Shown here: one piece after another, positions 24,148 to 32,796 of the stretch | How positions within the stretch are numbered: the first letter of the stretch is position 1 | Layout: every line of letters starts with the position of its first letter | NCBI RefSeq assembly: GCF_900142005.1 | Contig: NZ_FQZL01000015.1 | Span: forward strand, 23,578 to 87,577 | DNA length: 64,000 nucleotides | Reading direction: 5' to 3' | Source: Dethiosulfatibacter aminovorans DSM 17477 | GTDB lineage: Bacteria > Bacillota > Clostridia > Tissierellales > Dethiosulfatibacteraceae | The notes under the pieces: generated by a model | Told to the model about the DNA's origin: nothing | The model's input: the letters and a program-made list of their open reading frames with translations, nothing else | Database searches by the model: none | Translations under genes and position numbers: made by a program

Positions 24148-25200
24148 TTAAACCACTCCTATTCCGCCTTCCTGGAATGTGATCATTGCCTTGTTCATGT
24201 TTATGGCTGCATCGATTATATTAAATACGAGAACGGCACCGCTTCCTTCTCCCAGTCTCATGTTCATGTCAAGCATAGGAGTGAGACCAAGTAGTTCGCT
24301 TGCAGTCTTTGCACCCTTTTCCTTTGAAAAGTGGGATGTAACGAGATAATTCTTTGTCTTAGGTTCAATGGCGCAGGCTATTAGTGCCGCCATAGTGGAA
24401 ATGTAACCGTCCACTATGCACGGAGTCTTGTTTGCCGCACATCCAAGCATTGTACCAGCCATTCCAGCTATATCAAGACCACCAACTTTTGCAAGGACGT
24501 CAATTGGATCTTTCTTATCAGGACAGTTCAGCGCTATTGCCCTTCTGATTACATTTGCCTTGTTTTCGACCATTGAAGCATCAAGGTTTGCACCGATTCC
24601 CGTTATTTCTTCCGGAGCAATTTCACCTAGAACGGAAAGTATTGCAGTCGAAGGAGTGGTGTTTCCAATTCCCATTTCTCCAGTACCGATTATTTTTCTT
24701 CCCTTCTTGATTTCTGATTCGGCAACCTCGATTCCTGTTTCAAGAGCCTTCACAGCCTCTTCATATGTCATTGCAGGTCCTTTGGTCATATTGTCCGTAC
24801 CGTATTTGACTTTTTTGTTTATTATTGTATCACCATACTCGAGATCTTCCTGTACACCTATATCCACAGTTACCAGATCGGCGCCTGCAACGGCAGCCAG
24901 GGCACCTACTCCTGTTATCCCTTTGGGGATGTTGTATGTCTGAACAACAGTAACGACCTGAGGTGCCGAAGCAACTCCCTCATCGCATACGCCATGGTCA
25001 GCTGCCATAACAATAATTGCCTTGTTGTCAAGAACAGGGAACATTTCTCCAGTGATTCCCGACATTTGGACTGCAAGGTCCTCCAGCTTTCCAAGACTGC
25101 CCTGGGGCTTGATAAGGTTGTCCACCCTGTCCCTGCATTCCTTCATTACATCCTCGTTGAGTCCTTCGATTCTTTCTACGGTTCTTTTCAATAGTTCCAT
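24148..25200 (-). CDS. cobT: Nicotinate-nucleotide:dimethylbenzimidazole phosphoribosyltransferase (CobT)
   Basis: Enzyme of 350 residues that makes alpha-ribazole phosphate, the lower-ligand precursor of cobalamin. Family signatures include the N-terminal RVDNLIKPQGSLGKLEDLAVQ, the GEMGIGNTTPS loop and the catalytic Glu region RLGEGSGAVL. The start at 25200 (MELLKRTVERIEG) follows GGGAG by eight bases and gives the usual family length; ATG 25242 lacks a site. The gene stands alone behind a long leader (TSS near 25783) with a cobalamin riboswitch and terminator, so it is expected to be off when cobalamin is plentiful. Confidence 0.96.
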   Translation of the reverse strand: MELLKRTVERIEGLNEDVMKECRDRVDNLIKPQGSLGKLEDLAVQMSGITGEMFPVLDNKAIIVMAADHGVCDEGVASAPQVVTVVQTYNIPKGITGVGALAAVAGADLVTVDIGVQEDLEYGDTIINKKVKYGTDNMTKGPAMTYEEAVKALETGIEVAESEIKKGRKIIGTGEMGIGNTTPSTAILSVLGEIAPEEITGIGANLDASMVENKANVIRRAIALNCPDKKDPIDVLAKVGGLDIAGMAGTMLGCAANKTPCIVDGYISTMAALIACAIEPKTKNYLVTSHFSKEKGAKTASELLGLTPMLDMNMRLGEGSGAVLVFNIIDAAINMNKAMITFQEGGIGVV

Positions 25201-25280
25201 TTTTTTCTCCCTTTTGTTAAATTTTTTGTTCACAGTTTTCAAGTGTAGAATCAGTTTTTATATTTTAGTCAAAACTTGTA

Positions 25281-25393
25281 GCAGGTGATTTCATGGTACA
25301 GTGAGGTCGTGAATTCGAGGTGCATTAAATATCCTTATAAAATCAGATTTGTTGCACCGAGTGAACAGGGAACTGTAACATGGAATCATCTGC
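25281..25393 (+). repeat. Family B long hairpin with conserved internal loop, copy 2
   Basis: The outer stem 25281-25302 pairs with 25372-25393 (22 bp with two G-U pairs valid on the plus strand and one mismatch). The internal loop halves GAGGTCGTGAATTCGA and GAGTGAACAGGG, and the inner stem GGTGC/GCACC, match copy 1 at 9816-9924. It lies in the cobT leader between the riboswitch terminator and the start codon, but antisense to cobT. Confidence 0.75.
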
Positions 25394-25412
25394 GGACTGG
25401 CTCCAGGAAAAT

Positions 25413-25447
25413 AAAAAAAGCCCACACTTATAAAAGTGTGAACTTTC
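25413..25447 (-). terminator. Riboswitch-controlled terminator of cobT
   Basis: On the minus strand GTTCACACTT pairs with AAGTGTGGGC across a short TATA loop, with seven T following. It lies about 50 bases after the aptamer, so termination on cobalamin binding is the likely mode. Confidence 0.8.
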
Positions 25448-25494
25448 CATCGTCCATACGAATGTATTCCTTGCTTAGAGGAATATTCTGATTC

Positions 25495-25766
25495 TCCAGG
25501 CAGGTCTCCTGACTTAGACATTCAGCTCAAGAAAGTTAGACTGTTCATAATCCCTTGAATCGTTGGTATTATGCTTTAAAGGAAACTTTCTTTCGCGGCT
25601 TAATAACTGCTTACGCAGTTAACGCAACGCGGTTGCTTTCTTGCGTGACTGCCGCCTTCCCTCTACATTGGAATGTGAAGTGGCGTGTGACAGTCACTGT
25701 TCATTACAGTGGCGGGCCCGTTCGGGGATTACACCCGATTCCCTATTCTCCGATAAACGGCACCTG
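25495..25766 (-). promoter_or_regulatory. Cobalamin riboswitch of cobT, interrupted by a family A repeat
   Basis: Read on the minus strand: GGTGCC at the 5' end (25765), GGGAATCGGGTG, the core GGGCCCGCCACTGTAA, then GAGGGAAGGCGG, and finally the B12 box AAGTCAGGAGACCTGCCT (25498-25515). Between GGGAAGG and the B12 box, where other aptamers have a short variable stem, lies a complete 116-base family A repeat (25528-25643). All core elements are intact on both sides, so the fold may tolerate the insertion as a peripheral stem. Confidence 0.88.
25528..25643 (+). repeat. Family A repeat, copy inside the cobT riboswitch
   Basis: CAAGAAAG (25528-25535) at the left and CTTTCTTG at the right. Hairpin 1 keeps GAAAGTT/AACTTTC and CATAAT/ATTATG around loop CCCTTGAATCGTTGG. 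Hairpin 2 is AACTGC/GCAGTT and hairpin 3 is GCAAC/GTTGC (25624-25636). Orientation is plus, opposite to cobT. No clear target-site duplication. Confidence 0.85.
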
Positions 25767-25790
25767 AAAAAGTGTATTTAATTATTTTTG

Positions 25791-25819
25791 ATTATAATAA
25801 ATTGGATAAGGGTTGTCAA
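25791..25819 (-). promoter_or_regulatory. Consensus promoter of cobT
   Basis: On the minus strand TTGACA (25819-25814), a 17-base spacer and TATAAT (25796-25791), both perfect. Transcription would start near 25783, just before the riboswitch. Confidence 0.88.
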
Positions 25820-25828
25820 TATAAATTT

Positions 25829-26407
25829 TCATTCATATTTTCCTATAAGGGGCACGAATTTCACATAACCCTTGCATTCAGTGGAAACCTTTCCTTCAGA
25901 ATCTTTTTTTACGACAAGAAGCTCCTGGTAGTTGGATCCACCAACGGGAATGACCATTATTCCATTGGGGGCAAGCTGTTCCAGAAGGGAAGGAGGTATG
26001 AATCTGGCTGCTGCAGTGACCATTATCCTGTCAAAGGGAGCGAATTTTTTCCAGCCCATGGTACCGTCTTCATGTTTGAAATATACATTGTCAAATCCCA
26101 TGTTTTCGAGTCGGATTTTCGTCTTGTCGTAGAGTTCCCGGATTCTTTCAATGGTGAAAACCGTCTTTGAAAATTTTGAAAGGAAGGCAGTTTGATATCC
26201 GCTTCCCGTACCGATTTCAAGCACCTTGGAGTCCTCCCTAAGATCCAGCAGTAGAGTCATTTCAAGAACAAGGGAAGGCTGGGATACTGTCTGGCCATAC
26301 CCTATGGGCAGGGCCGTATCCACATCTGCCAGATCCTTGTTGATATCCATGAAAAGGCTTCTGTCAAGTGAATTGAAATATTCTATGATTTGTTCCTTTC
26401 TATCCAT
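25829..26407 (-). CDS. Protein-L-isoaspartate O-methyltransferase-like protein
   Basis: SAM-dependent methyltransferase of 192 residues with motif I VLEIGTGSGYQTAFLS, the PCMT signature FDRIMVTAAARFIPPSLLEQLAPNG and GGSNYQELLVV. PCMT repairs isoaspartyl residues in aged proteins. Some Clostridia carry divergent members, so repair activity is likely but not certain. It lies 12 bases after the CHAD gene on the same strand, which suggests one transcript. Confidence 0.85.
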   Translation of the reverse strand: MDRKEQIIEYFNSLDRSLFMDINKDLADVDTALPIGYGQTVSQPSLVLEMTLLLDLREDSKVLEIGTGSGYQTAFLSKFSKTVFTIERIRELYDKTKIRLENMGFDNVYFKHEDGTMGWKKFAPFDRIMVTAAARFIPPSLLEQLAPNGIMVIPVGGSNYQELLVVKKDSEGKVSTECKGYVKFVPLIGKYE

Positions 26408-26419
26408 ATGAACACATCC

Positions 26420-27241
26420 TCAGGTTTTTATTTCCCATAAATAGAGCACATCGTACCTTTTGTTGTAAAAGCTTTCAATAAGAAAATCGGTTCTGGAATA
26501 TATGAATGCAGTCATTCCTTCGATGTCATTTCCTGTTTTTTTGTTATAGTCTTTAAGAAGCTTTTCCAGAACTGTAAGGTCCTGTATTTCACCCAGCCAG
26601 TCCTGGAGGCTTTTCAGGCTGGTCAGCCTTTCTTTTTCTTCTTTGAAAACCAAGCTGTGGATTTCAAAAAGATAACGGAAATGCTTCAGGGAAATCCTGA
26701 CCTTGTGAATTGTTGCAATATCGTTCTTGTCGATAAGTTCAATGTTTTTCACAACTTCCAGGAAGGAGTCGTCAAGCCTAGTTCTTAGTGTAGACGGGAA
26801 GTTGTTCTTGAATTCACTGGAGGATGCTGCAGAAGCAAGCCGGTCAATCCTTTTTATAAGTTTTGGTGTATTGAATTCAATCAATCCGTCCCTCAGAAGG
26901 TTTTCTCTTTCTGTTCTCAATGTATCAAGGTATCCAATGAATTCAAGTGCTTCGGATTCGTCAAAATTGCTTTTGACATAATCCATTGCTACGTGAATGT
27001 CCCTTGTGCTGCTGAACTGTTTTTGCATTTTTCTAAGGAATTTTCTGTTTTTCTGGTCCACGTCTTTGAAATTGAGAGTCAGCTCAGATATGGACATGAG
27101 CTTTCTCAAATCAACCCTTATGTCATGTACTGAGTCCACAGACATGGATTCCCTGCATTCGTCAAGTTTTGACTTAATGTCGCTTCGGATTTTCTTTATA
27201 TGTTCTGTTAGAATCCTGGATGCCCTTTCTTTCTTCTTCAC
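26420..27241 (-). CDS. CHAD-domain protein
   Basis: All-helical protein of 273 residues with the two conserved CHAD His motifs, VHDIRVDLRKLMSI near residue 40 and IHKVRISLKHFRYLFEIHS near residue 185. CHAD domains bind polyphosphate through surface Lys/Arg/His, and many are associated with polyphosphate granules. No CYTH domain is fused. A family A repeat occupies its upstream region, so its promoter may lie within or beyond that element. Confidence 0.85.
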   Translation of the reverse strand: MKKKERASRILTEHIKKIRSDIKSKLDECRESMSVDSVHDIRVDLRKLMSISELTLNFKDVDQKNRKFLRKMQKQFSSTRDIHVAMDYVKSNFDESEALEFIGYLDTLRTERENLLRDGLIEFNTPKLIKRIDRLASAASSSEFKNNFPSTLRTRLDDSFLEVVKNIELIDKNDIATIHKVRISLKHFRYLFEIHSLVFKEEKERLTSLKSLQDWLGEIQDLTVLEKLLKDYNKKTGNDIEGMTAFIYSRTDFLIESFYNKRYDVLYLWEIKT

Positions 27242-27280
27242 AGAATCACCTTCTTTGACTTAGCTGCCTTGTCTCAGCTT

Positions 27281-27441
27281 AGGAAAGTTAAAATGTGTAA
27301 TCCCTTGAAACGTTGGTATTACACTTATATGGAAACTTTCTACGACTTCTTGATAAATGCTTGCACATTTATCTGCTTGCACATTTATCTGCTTGCACAT
27401 TTATCTGCTTAGGCATTTAACACAGCATAGTTGCTTTCTTG
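27281..27441 (+). repeat. Family A repeat with an expanded second hairpin
   Basis: Hairpin 1 is GAAAGTT/AACTTTC with GTGTAAT/ATTACAC and loop CCCTTGAAACGTTGG. The linker is TACGACTTCTTGATAA. The loop of hairpin 2 (AAATGC/GCATTT) is expanded by a 16-base tandem unit (TGCTTGCACATTTATC, three copies, 27358-27405). Hairpin 3 is CAGC/GTTG. Ends in CTTTCTTG. It lies between the CHAD gene and the dehydrogenase, antisense to both. Confidence 0.8.
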
Positions 27442-27504
27442 TATATATATTTTATCACAATATTCCCATAAGAAAAAGAAAACACGAACTATAATTTTTG
27501 TATT

Positions 27505-28449
27505 CTAGTAGCCTTTTGTGAAAGAATATCTGTTCATCAACTCTTTGTTATTGAGATAACGACTTATATTTTCTTTTATTATTGGGTATGCCTTCTTCAT
27601 ATAGTTGGTGCTTGGACCGCAGATATGGGGTGTTATTACGATGTTTTCAAGATCCCAGAGTTTGCTTTCTTCCGGCAGGGGCTCCTCTTCGAAAACATCG
27701 GAAATATAGAGCCTGAATTTTTTCTCCGAAAGAGCCGTGTGCAGATGGTCCTCGTTCACTGTGCCGCCTCTTCCCATGTTGATCATGCAGCTTTCCTTCT
27801 TCATTGAATTGAAAATTTCTTCATCAATTACCTTGTCGGTTTCATCTGTGTGGGGAAGCAGGTTAATGATATAGTCACACTTTGATGTCAGCTGCTTCAA
27901 ATCCTTCAGCGTATAGATCTTTTCAATTCCGGGCACTTCATCTTCCAAGCTTTTCACTCCATATACTTCCATTCCAAGTATGGAGGCTTTTTTTGCTATT
28001 TCCATACCTATGGAACCAAGCCCTATGATTCCCAGCTTTTTTCCGAATATTTCATTCTGGGGTATATCATGATTCCAGTTTCTTTTATTTTTATCCAGCA
28101 TCATCTTGTCCAGCCTTCTTGCGCCAAGTATCATCATGCTAAGGGCATATTCAGTCATGTGAATCTTGTGGATTCCTCTTCCTGTTGTAAGATTGATGTT
28201 TCTGGATTTTATGTAGTCAAGGGGAAAATGGTCAACTCCTGCAGAAATAGCCTGAATCCACTTGAGCTTGGATGCTGACTCCATCTGAGATTTTTTCAGG
28301 TAGAAGGTTATTATTGCATCCGAGTCTTCTATTTCATTCAAGAGGTCTTTTTTGCTGCTTACAAAGGAAAAATCCACATTCTTGAAATCCAATTCCAGCT
28401 GTCTCAAGTCTTCATCGGGGAAGGGATAGGTGTTTATTGTTATTTTCAT
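27505..28449 (-). CDS. D-2-hydroxyacid dehydrogenase family protein
   Basis: NAD(P)-dependent dehydrogenase of 314 residues. It has the Rossmann motif IGLGSIGMEIAKKA, the substrate Arg region (INMGRGGTVNEDHL), Glu in SDVFEEEPLPEES, and the catalytic His in ITPHICGPS. It reduces a 2-ketoacid or oxidises a D-2-hydroxyacid; the substrate is not predictable. A single-gene unit with no obvious pathway neighbours. Confidence 0.88.
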   Translation of the reverse strand: MKITINTYPFPDEDLRQLELDFKNVDFSFVSSKKDLLNEIEDSDAIITFYLKKSQMESASKLKWIQAISAGVDHFPLDYIKSRNINLTTGRGIHKIHMTEYALSMMILGARRLDKMMLDKNKRNWNHDIPQNEIFGKKLGIIGLGSIGMEIAKKASILGMEVYGVKSLEDEVPGIEKIYTLKDLKQLTSKCDYIINLLPHTDETDKVIDEEIFNSMKKESCMINMGRGGTVNEDHLHTALSEKKFRLYISDVFEEEPLPEESKLWDLENIVITPHICGPSTNYMKKAYPIIKENISRYLNNKELMNRYSFTKGY

Positions 28450-28530
28450 AGGCTTCTCCTGTATTTTAACTATATTTGTATGTCATGAAGACATATTAAT
28501 TATTATATCACAAATATTGTCATCAAACAT

Positions 28531-28560
28531 AAAAACGGATCTGCCCGTGGGCAAATCCGC
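28531..28560 (-). terminator. Terminator of rplY
   Basis: On the minus strand GCGGATTTGCCC pairs with GGGCAGATCCGT and is followed by TTTT. Confidence 0.85.
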
Positions 28561-28572
28561 AAATATTAATGG

Positions 28573-29208
28573 TTATTGTTCTTCTGTATCTTCTTCGCTT
28601 CCAACAACTACAGGCTCGGCGCTTACCTGGCCTTCTGCAGCTTCAAGTTCGGCTTCTTCATCAGCCTCTGTTCTATGAGGTGACAATGAAACGATTGTAT
28701 CATCGGCATTGGATAGGATTGTTATGGAATCGTCCACAACAAGCTCTGCGACTGTTATTCCATGTCCTACCTTTAGTTCTGAAACATCAAGGTCTATGTT
28801 TTTAGGAATATTGTCTGCAGTACATTCGATTTCAACTTCATCAAGTTGATGAACCAGAGCTCCATCCTTTTGAATGTGTTCTGAATTCACCAGGTGAATT
28901 GGAACGGAAACGTGGATTTTTTGAGTTTTGCTGACCTTGTAGAAGTCAATATGCAAAAGCTGGTCTTTAACATAATCATGGTGAACGTCTTTAACCATGG
29001 CATGATAGGATTTGTCCCTTAAAGTAAGGTCGAGAATGGCATTCTCTCCAAACTTCCTGAGTATTCTTTCAATCTCTTTTTTGCTGACTGAAATATTCTC
29101 CGGCTCAATGCCTCTGCCATAGATAACTCCAGGGATAAAATCATTTTGTCTTAGTCTCTTTGCTGTACTTGTTCCAGTTGTGTCTCTGGGTATGCAACTA
29201 ATCTTCAT
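28573..29208 (-). CDS. rplY: 50S ribosomal protein L25 / general stress protein Ctc
   Basis: Two-domain CTC-type L25 of 211 residues. The N-terminal 5S rRNA-binding domain is about residues 1-95 (GVIYGRGIEPENISVSKKE), the C-terminal TL5-like beta domain about 96-185 (VPIHLVNSEHIQKDGA), and an acidic Glu-rich tail ends EEDTEEQ. The start at 29208 (MKISCIPRD) has GGAGGGG five bases upstream; the ATG at 29253 would add 15 non-conserved residues. It stabilises 5S rRNA in the 50S subunit and is stress-induced in Bacillus. Confidence 0.92.
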   Translation of the reverse strand: MKISCIPRDTTGTSTAKRLRQNDFIPGVIYGRGIEPENISVSKKEIERILRKFGENAILDLTLRDKSYHAMVKDVHHDYVKDQLLHIDFYKVSKTQKIHVSVPIHLVNSEHIQKDGALVHQLDEVEIECTADNIPKNIDLDVSELKVGHGITVAELVVDDSITILSNADDTIVSLSPHRTEADEEAELEAAEGQVSAEPVVVGSEEDTEEQ

Positions 29209-29339
29209 ATGAACCCCTCCATGTAGTATATTTATTTCCTTATATTTTACCATACATGGAACAATAATTCAAATTTCAGAATATGACAAAGAATGTTTTT
29301 GTTGGCATATTTCGAATTAATATTCGGTTTTTCCTGCCC

Positions 29340-30359
29340 CTACAGCTTTATCAGTTCGTATTCTCTTGTACCCAATCCAATTTTTTCTGCATGCTCAAGT
29401 GTGATTCTACCCTTGTCGAAATGGTTCTTTCCCGATTCCCTTTGAAGGATGTCAAGTGAAGCAGCATCAAGTGCAACAGGGTCCTTGCTTGCCATAACTC
29501 CTATGTTGCCGTGTACAGTATCAAGATGCTTTCCTATGCAGTCACAGTCTACGGTAAGGTTCACCAGGTAGGATATATAGATATTATCCTTGCCCTTGGC
29601 TGCTCCGTAGGCGTATTCCGCCAGGTTGTAAAGGAAGGACTTGCTGTCCCATCTGTTTCTTATTGCTCCTTCCGGACAGACCGCTATGCAGCCTGCACAG
29701 CCTGTGCATTTTTCATCATCGATTACGGCGGTTCCATCCATGGTTATTGCATCGAAATTGCATTTTTCAATACAGAGTCCGCATGAGATGCATTTTTTCT
29801 TGCTTATTACAGGAGAAACGCTTGAATGCTGAGCCATCTTTCCGCTTCTCGCCGCAAATCCCATTGAAAGTTGCTTGAGAGCCCCTCCGAAGCCTGCCAT
29901 GGCATGGCCCTTGAAGTGGCTCATTACTATGAACTGGCTGTAGTTACCGTAAGCCTTGCCTATTTTACAGACATCAAAATATTCCTTGTTGATTTCAACT
30001 TCATCATACTCAGTTCCCGTTTCACCGTCTGCAATGATTATCGGAAGTGAAGTGAAACCATGTTCCCTTGCAAGCTTTAGATGACTGGAGGTTGTAGTTC
30101 TTGCCCCCCTGTAAAGTACATTTGATTCTATGTATGAAGGTTCTACTCCCTTGTCCTTAAGGTGGTTTATTACACCAAGGTAGCAATCCTCAGGCAGAAA
30201 TGTCCTGTTTCCCTTTTCTCCGAAGTGAACCTTGATGGGAACTATTTTTTCATATTTGTGGTCCGTATCCTCTTCAATACTCTTCAAAAGTTCGACGGCT
30301 ATCCCGCTAAGCTCGCTGTAGTCTTTTGTGTCGTTTTCTATAAAATATACCTTGCTCAT
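29340..30359 (-). CDS. DUF362 protein with two [4Fe-4S] clusters
   Basis: Protein of 339 residues. A DUF362 region (KIVPIKVHFGEKGNRTFLP, SHFKGHAMAGFGGALKQLSMG) contains an inserted ferredoxin module with CISCGLCIEKCNFDAI and CTGCAGCIAVCPEGAI. Such proteins are common in strict anaerobes and are presumed electron carriers; no reaction is established. The start at 30359 (MSKVYFIEND) has AAAGGAG five bases before it; an upstream ATG at 30449 lacks support. Single-gene unit, divergent from recX. Confidence 0.85.
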   Translation of the reverse strand: MSKVYFIENDTKDYSELSGIAVELLKSIEEDTDHKYEKIVPIKVHFGEKGNRTFLPEDCYLGVINHLKDKGVEPSYIESNVLYRGARTTTSSHLKLAREHGFTSLPIIIADGETGTEYDEVEINKEYFDVCKIGKAYGNYSQFIVMSHFKGHAMAGFGGALKQLSMGFAARSGKMAQHSSVSPVISKKKCISCGLCIEKCNFDAITMDGTAVIDDEKCTGCAGCIAVCPEGAIRNRWDSKSFLYNLAEYAYGAAKGKDNIYISYLVNLTVDCDCIGKHLDTVHGNIGVMASKDPVALDAASLDILQRESGKNHFDKGRITLEHAEKIGLGTREYELIKL

Positions 30360-30449
30360 AGTTACTCCTTTGAATATCATTATATTTCTATTAAACCATA
30401 ATTTCGCTAAATTGCAAGTGTTTGGAGCATATTCCCGAAACAAATTCAT

Positions 30450-30479
30450 TTGAAAACCTTATCACAAATATGTTAAAAT
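30450..30479 (+). promoter_or_regulatory. Promoter of recX
   Basis: TTGAAA (30450-30455), an 18-base spacer and TAAAAT (30474-30479), about 50 bases before recX. Confidence 0.6.
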
Positions 30480-30527
30480 AAGGGTGGTCTGGTCCATTGA
30501 TCAAAACCATCAATAATTGGAGAAATA

Positions 30528-31166
30528 ATGAAAATTACAAATATTGAACAACAAAAAAAGAACAAGAATAGAATGAGTATATACATTGATAACGAATATG
30601 CCTTTGGATTGAATATAAGCATATGTGAGAAATACAATCTAAAAAAAGACATGGAAATAACTGAAGAATTTGTCGAGGAGGTTCTTATTAGCGAAGAAAG
30701 AAACAAGGCTGTAAACCAGGGACTCAAGTTTCTTACAGCCAGCCAGAAGACCGAAAAGGAAGTCAGGGAAAAGCTTGGAGTATTGGATTTCGAGAAGGAC
30801 ATCATTGAGTATGCTGTTGGCTATTTGAAGGAGCAAAGGTACATCAATGACGAACAATACACCGAATCCTTCATTAACGACCAGCTGAGTTTCAGCAAGG
30901 ATGGAAGAAGGAAAATAAGGACAAAGCTTTACAGGAAGGGAATAGATATGGAAACCATCGACAGGGTGATATCCGTAATAGATGATAATGTTTTTGTTGA
31001 AAATGCATTGTCTGTTGCAAGGAAGAGGCTTAAGACCATGACCTTCGTAGACGAACATGAAAGGGACCAGAAGATATTCAGATTCCTTTTCTACAAGGGT
31101 TATGACTTTGATATCGTGAAAAAGGCAGTAGGCATTATAGACGAGGAAGATTCATATGAAAATTGA
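30528..31166 (+). CDS. recX: Regulatory protein RecX
   Basis: Protein of 212 residues made of three-helix RecX repeats (ASQKTEKEVREKLG, GYLKEQRYINDEQYTESFI, GRRKIRTKLYRKGI, DQKIFRFLFYKGYDFDIVKKAV). RecX binds and limits RecA filaments. Length and repeat number fit Firmicute RecX. recA is not in view. The stop overlaps the next start by 11 bases. Confidence 0.9.
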   Translation: MKITNIEQQKKNKNRMSIYIDNEYAFGLNISICEKYNLKKDMEITEEFVEEVLISEERNKAVNQGLKFLTASQKTEKEVREKLGVLDFEKDIIEYAVGYLKEQRYINDEQYTESFINDQLSFSKDGRRKIRTKLYRKGIDMETIDRVISVIDDNVFVENALSVARKRLKTMTFVDEHERDQKIFRFLFYKGYDFDIVKKAVGIIDEEDSYEN

Positions 31167-31827
31167 GAATATATTTTTTGATGCAGGAGGAGTGCTTTTC
31201 TTCATCAGAAACAAGCGTGACGATGTAGTGAGAAAGCTGCTTCTGTCAATGGGATATGCGGAGTCTTCCGTGGAGGAAGCCGTGGATGCAGGAAATGAGT
31301 TTGACAGGGTCTATCTTATGGATATAGACTGGTTCTATACATGGGATGAAGAGGAAGCATGGCTTAAGGGAAGGTTTGACGCAATATCTGAATACATAGA
31401 CAGGGACAACAAGACCCTCGGAAGGAAGCTTTTCATGCTTACAGTGGATACAATCCACTATGAGATGTATCCTGAAACAGTGAGGATTCTTGAAGAGCTC
31501 AGCGGCAAATACAACATGTCGGTAATATCCAATGCATTGCCGAGCCTTGACTGGGCCTTTGACCACCTGGATCTGAGAAAGTATTTCCAGAAGGTAGTAA
31601 TTTCAGCCTATGAGGGAATGGAGAAACCTGACCACAGGATATATGAGTCGGCTCTCCTGCAGACGGGCTATGACAGGGAAAAGACAATTTTCATTGACGA
31701 CAGGATTGAAAATGTTGAAGCTGCAATAGACCTTGGAATGCAGGGATACCACAGGGACAGGGAAAGAGTCACCCTCGACGACTTCGCAGCGTTCCTGGAA
31801 GAGAATCGAAACGAAGCAATAGTGTAA
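31156..31827 (+). CDS. HAD-superfamily hydrolase
   Basis: Protein of 223 residues. Motif I is FFDAGGVLFF with nucleophile Asp and Gly in place of the second Asp, as in haloacid-dehalogenase/YihX-like members. Motif II is SVISNALP, motif III has Lys in GMEKPDHRIYESAL, and motif IV is TIFIDDRIENVEAA. Probably a small-molecule phosphatase; the loss of the acid/base Asp makes the exact activity uncertain. Overlaps recX. Confidence 0.85.
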   Translation: MKIENIFFDAGGVLFFIRNKRDDVVRKLLLSMGYAESSVEEAVDAGNEFDRVYLMDIDWFYTWDEEEAWLKGRFDAISEYIDRDNKTLGRKLFMLTVDTIHYEMYPETVRILEELSGKYNMSVISNALPSLDWAFDHLDLRKYFQKVVISAYEGMEKPDHRIYESALLQTGYDREKTIFIDDRIENVEAAIDLGMQGYHRDRERVTLDDFAAFLEENRNEAIV

Positions 31828-31841
31828 AAGTGTATATAAAC

Positions 31842-31869
31842 AAAAAATCGCCGATTCAGGCGATTTTTT
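31842..31869. terminator. Bidirectional terminator between HAD and YihY genes
   Basis: AAAAAATCGCC pairs with GGCGATTTTTT across GATTCA, with U runs on both strands for the convergent genes. Confidence 0.88.
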
Positions 31870-31893
31870 ATGCCAATTCGAAGGGTATCCAAA

Positions 31894-32730
31894 TTACTCT
31901 ACTTGTTCCGGCGGTTTCCTGTACTGCATTATCACCGAATTCATTTCGGCTCCAAGCATTAGTACGGTACTCATGAAATAGAGCCACATCATGAAGATCA
32001 CTATTGATGCAAGACCTCCGTATACAGCGGCATAATTGGTGAAGGTGCTTACAAAGAAACTGAAGGACCTTGAGAGGATATACCATCCTATAAGGGAGAA
32101 TACAGCTCCGCAATAAACATCCCTGTATTTCAGCTTTCCGGCTGGAAGTACCTTGTGCACAGACAGTATGAAGAAGATGAACACCATGAGGTACAGAAGG
32201 TACCTCAGCGCATACAAGGTATCTATAAGTCTTACGGATATGGGAAGGTAGCTGCTTATAAAGTGAAAGAAACCAAGTCCCAGTGCCGGCATGGCAATTG
32301 TAATCAGTATGGATGCTATGAGCAGGAGGGTGTAGTAGATTCCTGTCAGCTTCAATATGATGAAATTCCTTGTTTCCTTGTAGCCGTAGGCCATATTGAA
32401 GGACCTCATTAGTGCATTTACCCCTCTGGAAGCAGACCACAGTGCAGTAAGACCTGACACGGACAGCAGGCTCAAGCTGTCGTTGATTATATAGTTGTCA
32501 ATGAAGTTTACTATGAAAATGCCTATATCCTCCGGCAGGCTTGATGTGATATTTTCAAACATCAGGTCGATATTCAGATTGAACCTTGAAGCAAGAGAAA
32601 GGATAAACATAATCAAGGGGAATATTGAAAGAAATACAAAGAAAGCCATCTGCGCACTGAAGGCCGTTACATGGTGCTCCCTGTATCTTCCGGTAATTTC
32701 TCGTATTTGCGAAATATTGAAATCCATCAT
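31894..32730 (-). CDS. YihY/virulence factor BrkB family membrane protein
   Basis: Membrane protein of 278 residues with about six helices and the family marks AFSAQMAFFVFLSIFPLIMF, ALWSASRGVNALMRSFN and GGLASIVIFMMWLYFMSTVLMLGAEMN. Once called RNase BN in error; now regarded as a membrane protein of unknown transport function. Start 32730 (MMDFN) is six bases from AAGGTGA. Confidence 0.88.
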   Translation of the reverse strand: MMDFNISQIREITGRYREHHVTAFSAQMAFFVFLSIFPLIMFILSLASRFNLNIDLMFENITSSLPEDIGIFIVNFIDNYIINDSLSLLSVSGLTALWSASRGVNALMRSFNMAYGYKETRNFIILKLTGIYYTLLLIASILITIAMPALGLGFFHFISSYLPISVRLIDTLYALRYLLYLMVFIFFILSVHKVLPAGKLKYRDVYCGAVFSLIGWYILSRSFSFFVSTFTNYAAVYGGLASIVIFMMWLYFMSTVLMLGAEMNSVIMQYRKPPEQVE

Positions 32731-32796
32731 ATAATTCACCTTCCCATTGTTTTGAACCGTTTCCACTGCAGTTGCATGTTCAAGGCAAAATGACTT

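Noticed and set aside
25555..25767. 70-codon plus-strand frame over the cobT leader
   Set aside because: It lies entirely in the antisense of the riboswitch and the family A repeat, with no start signals.
31868..32440. 190-codon minus-strand frame inside the YihY gene
   Set aside because: Shadow of the real coding frame; His/Arg/Cys-rich composition and no ribosome site.
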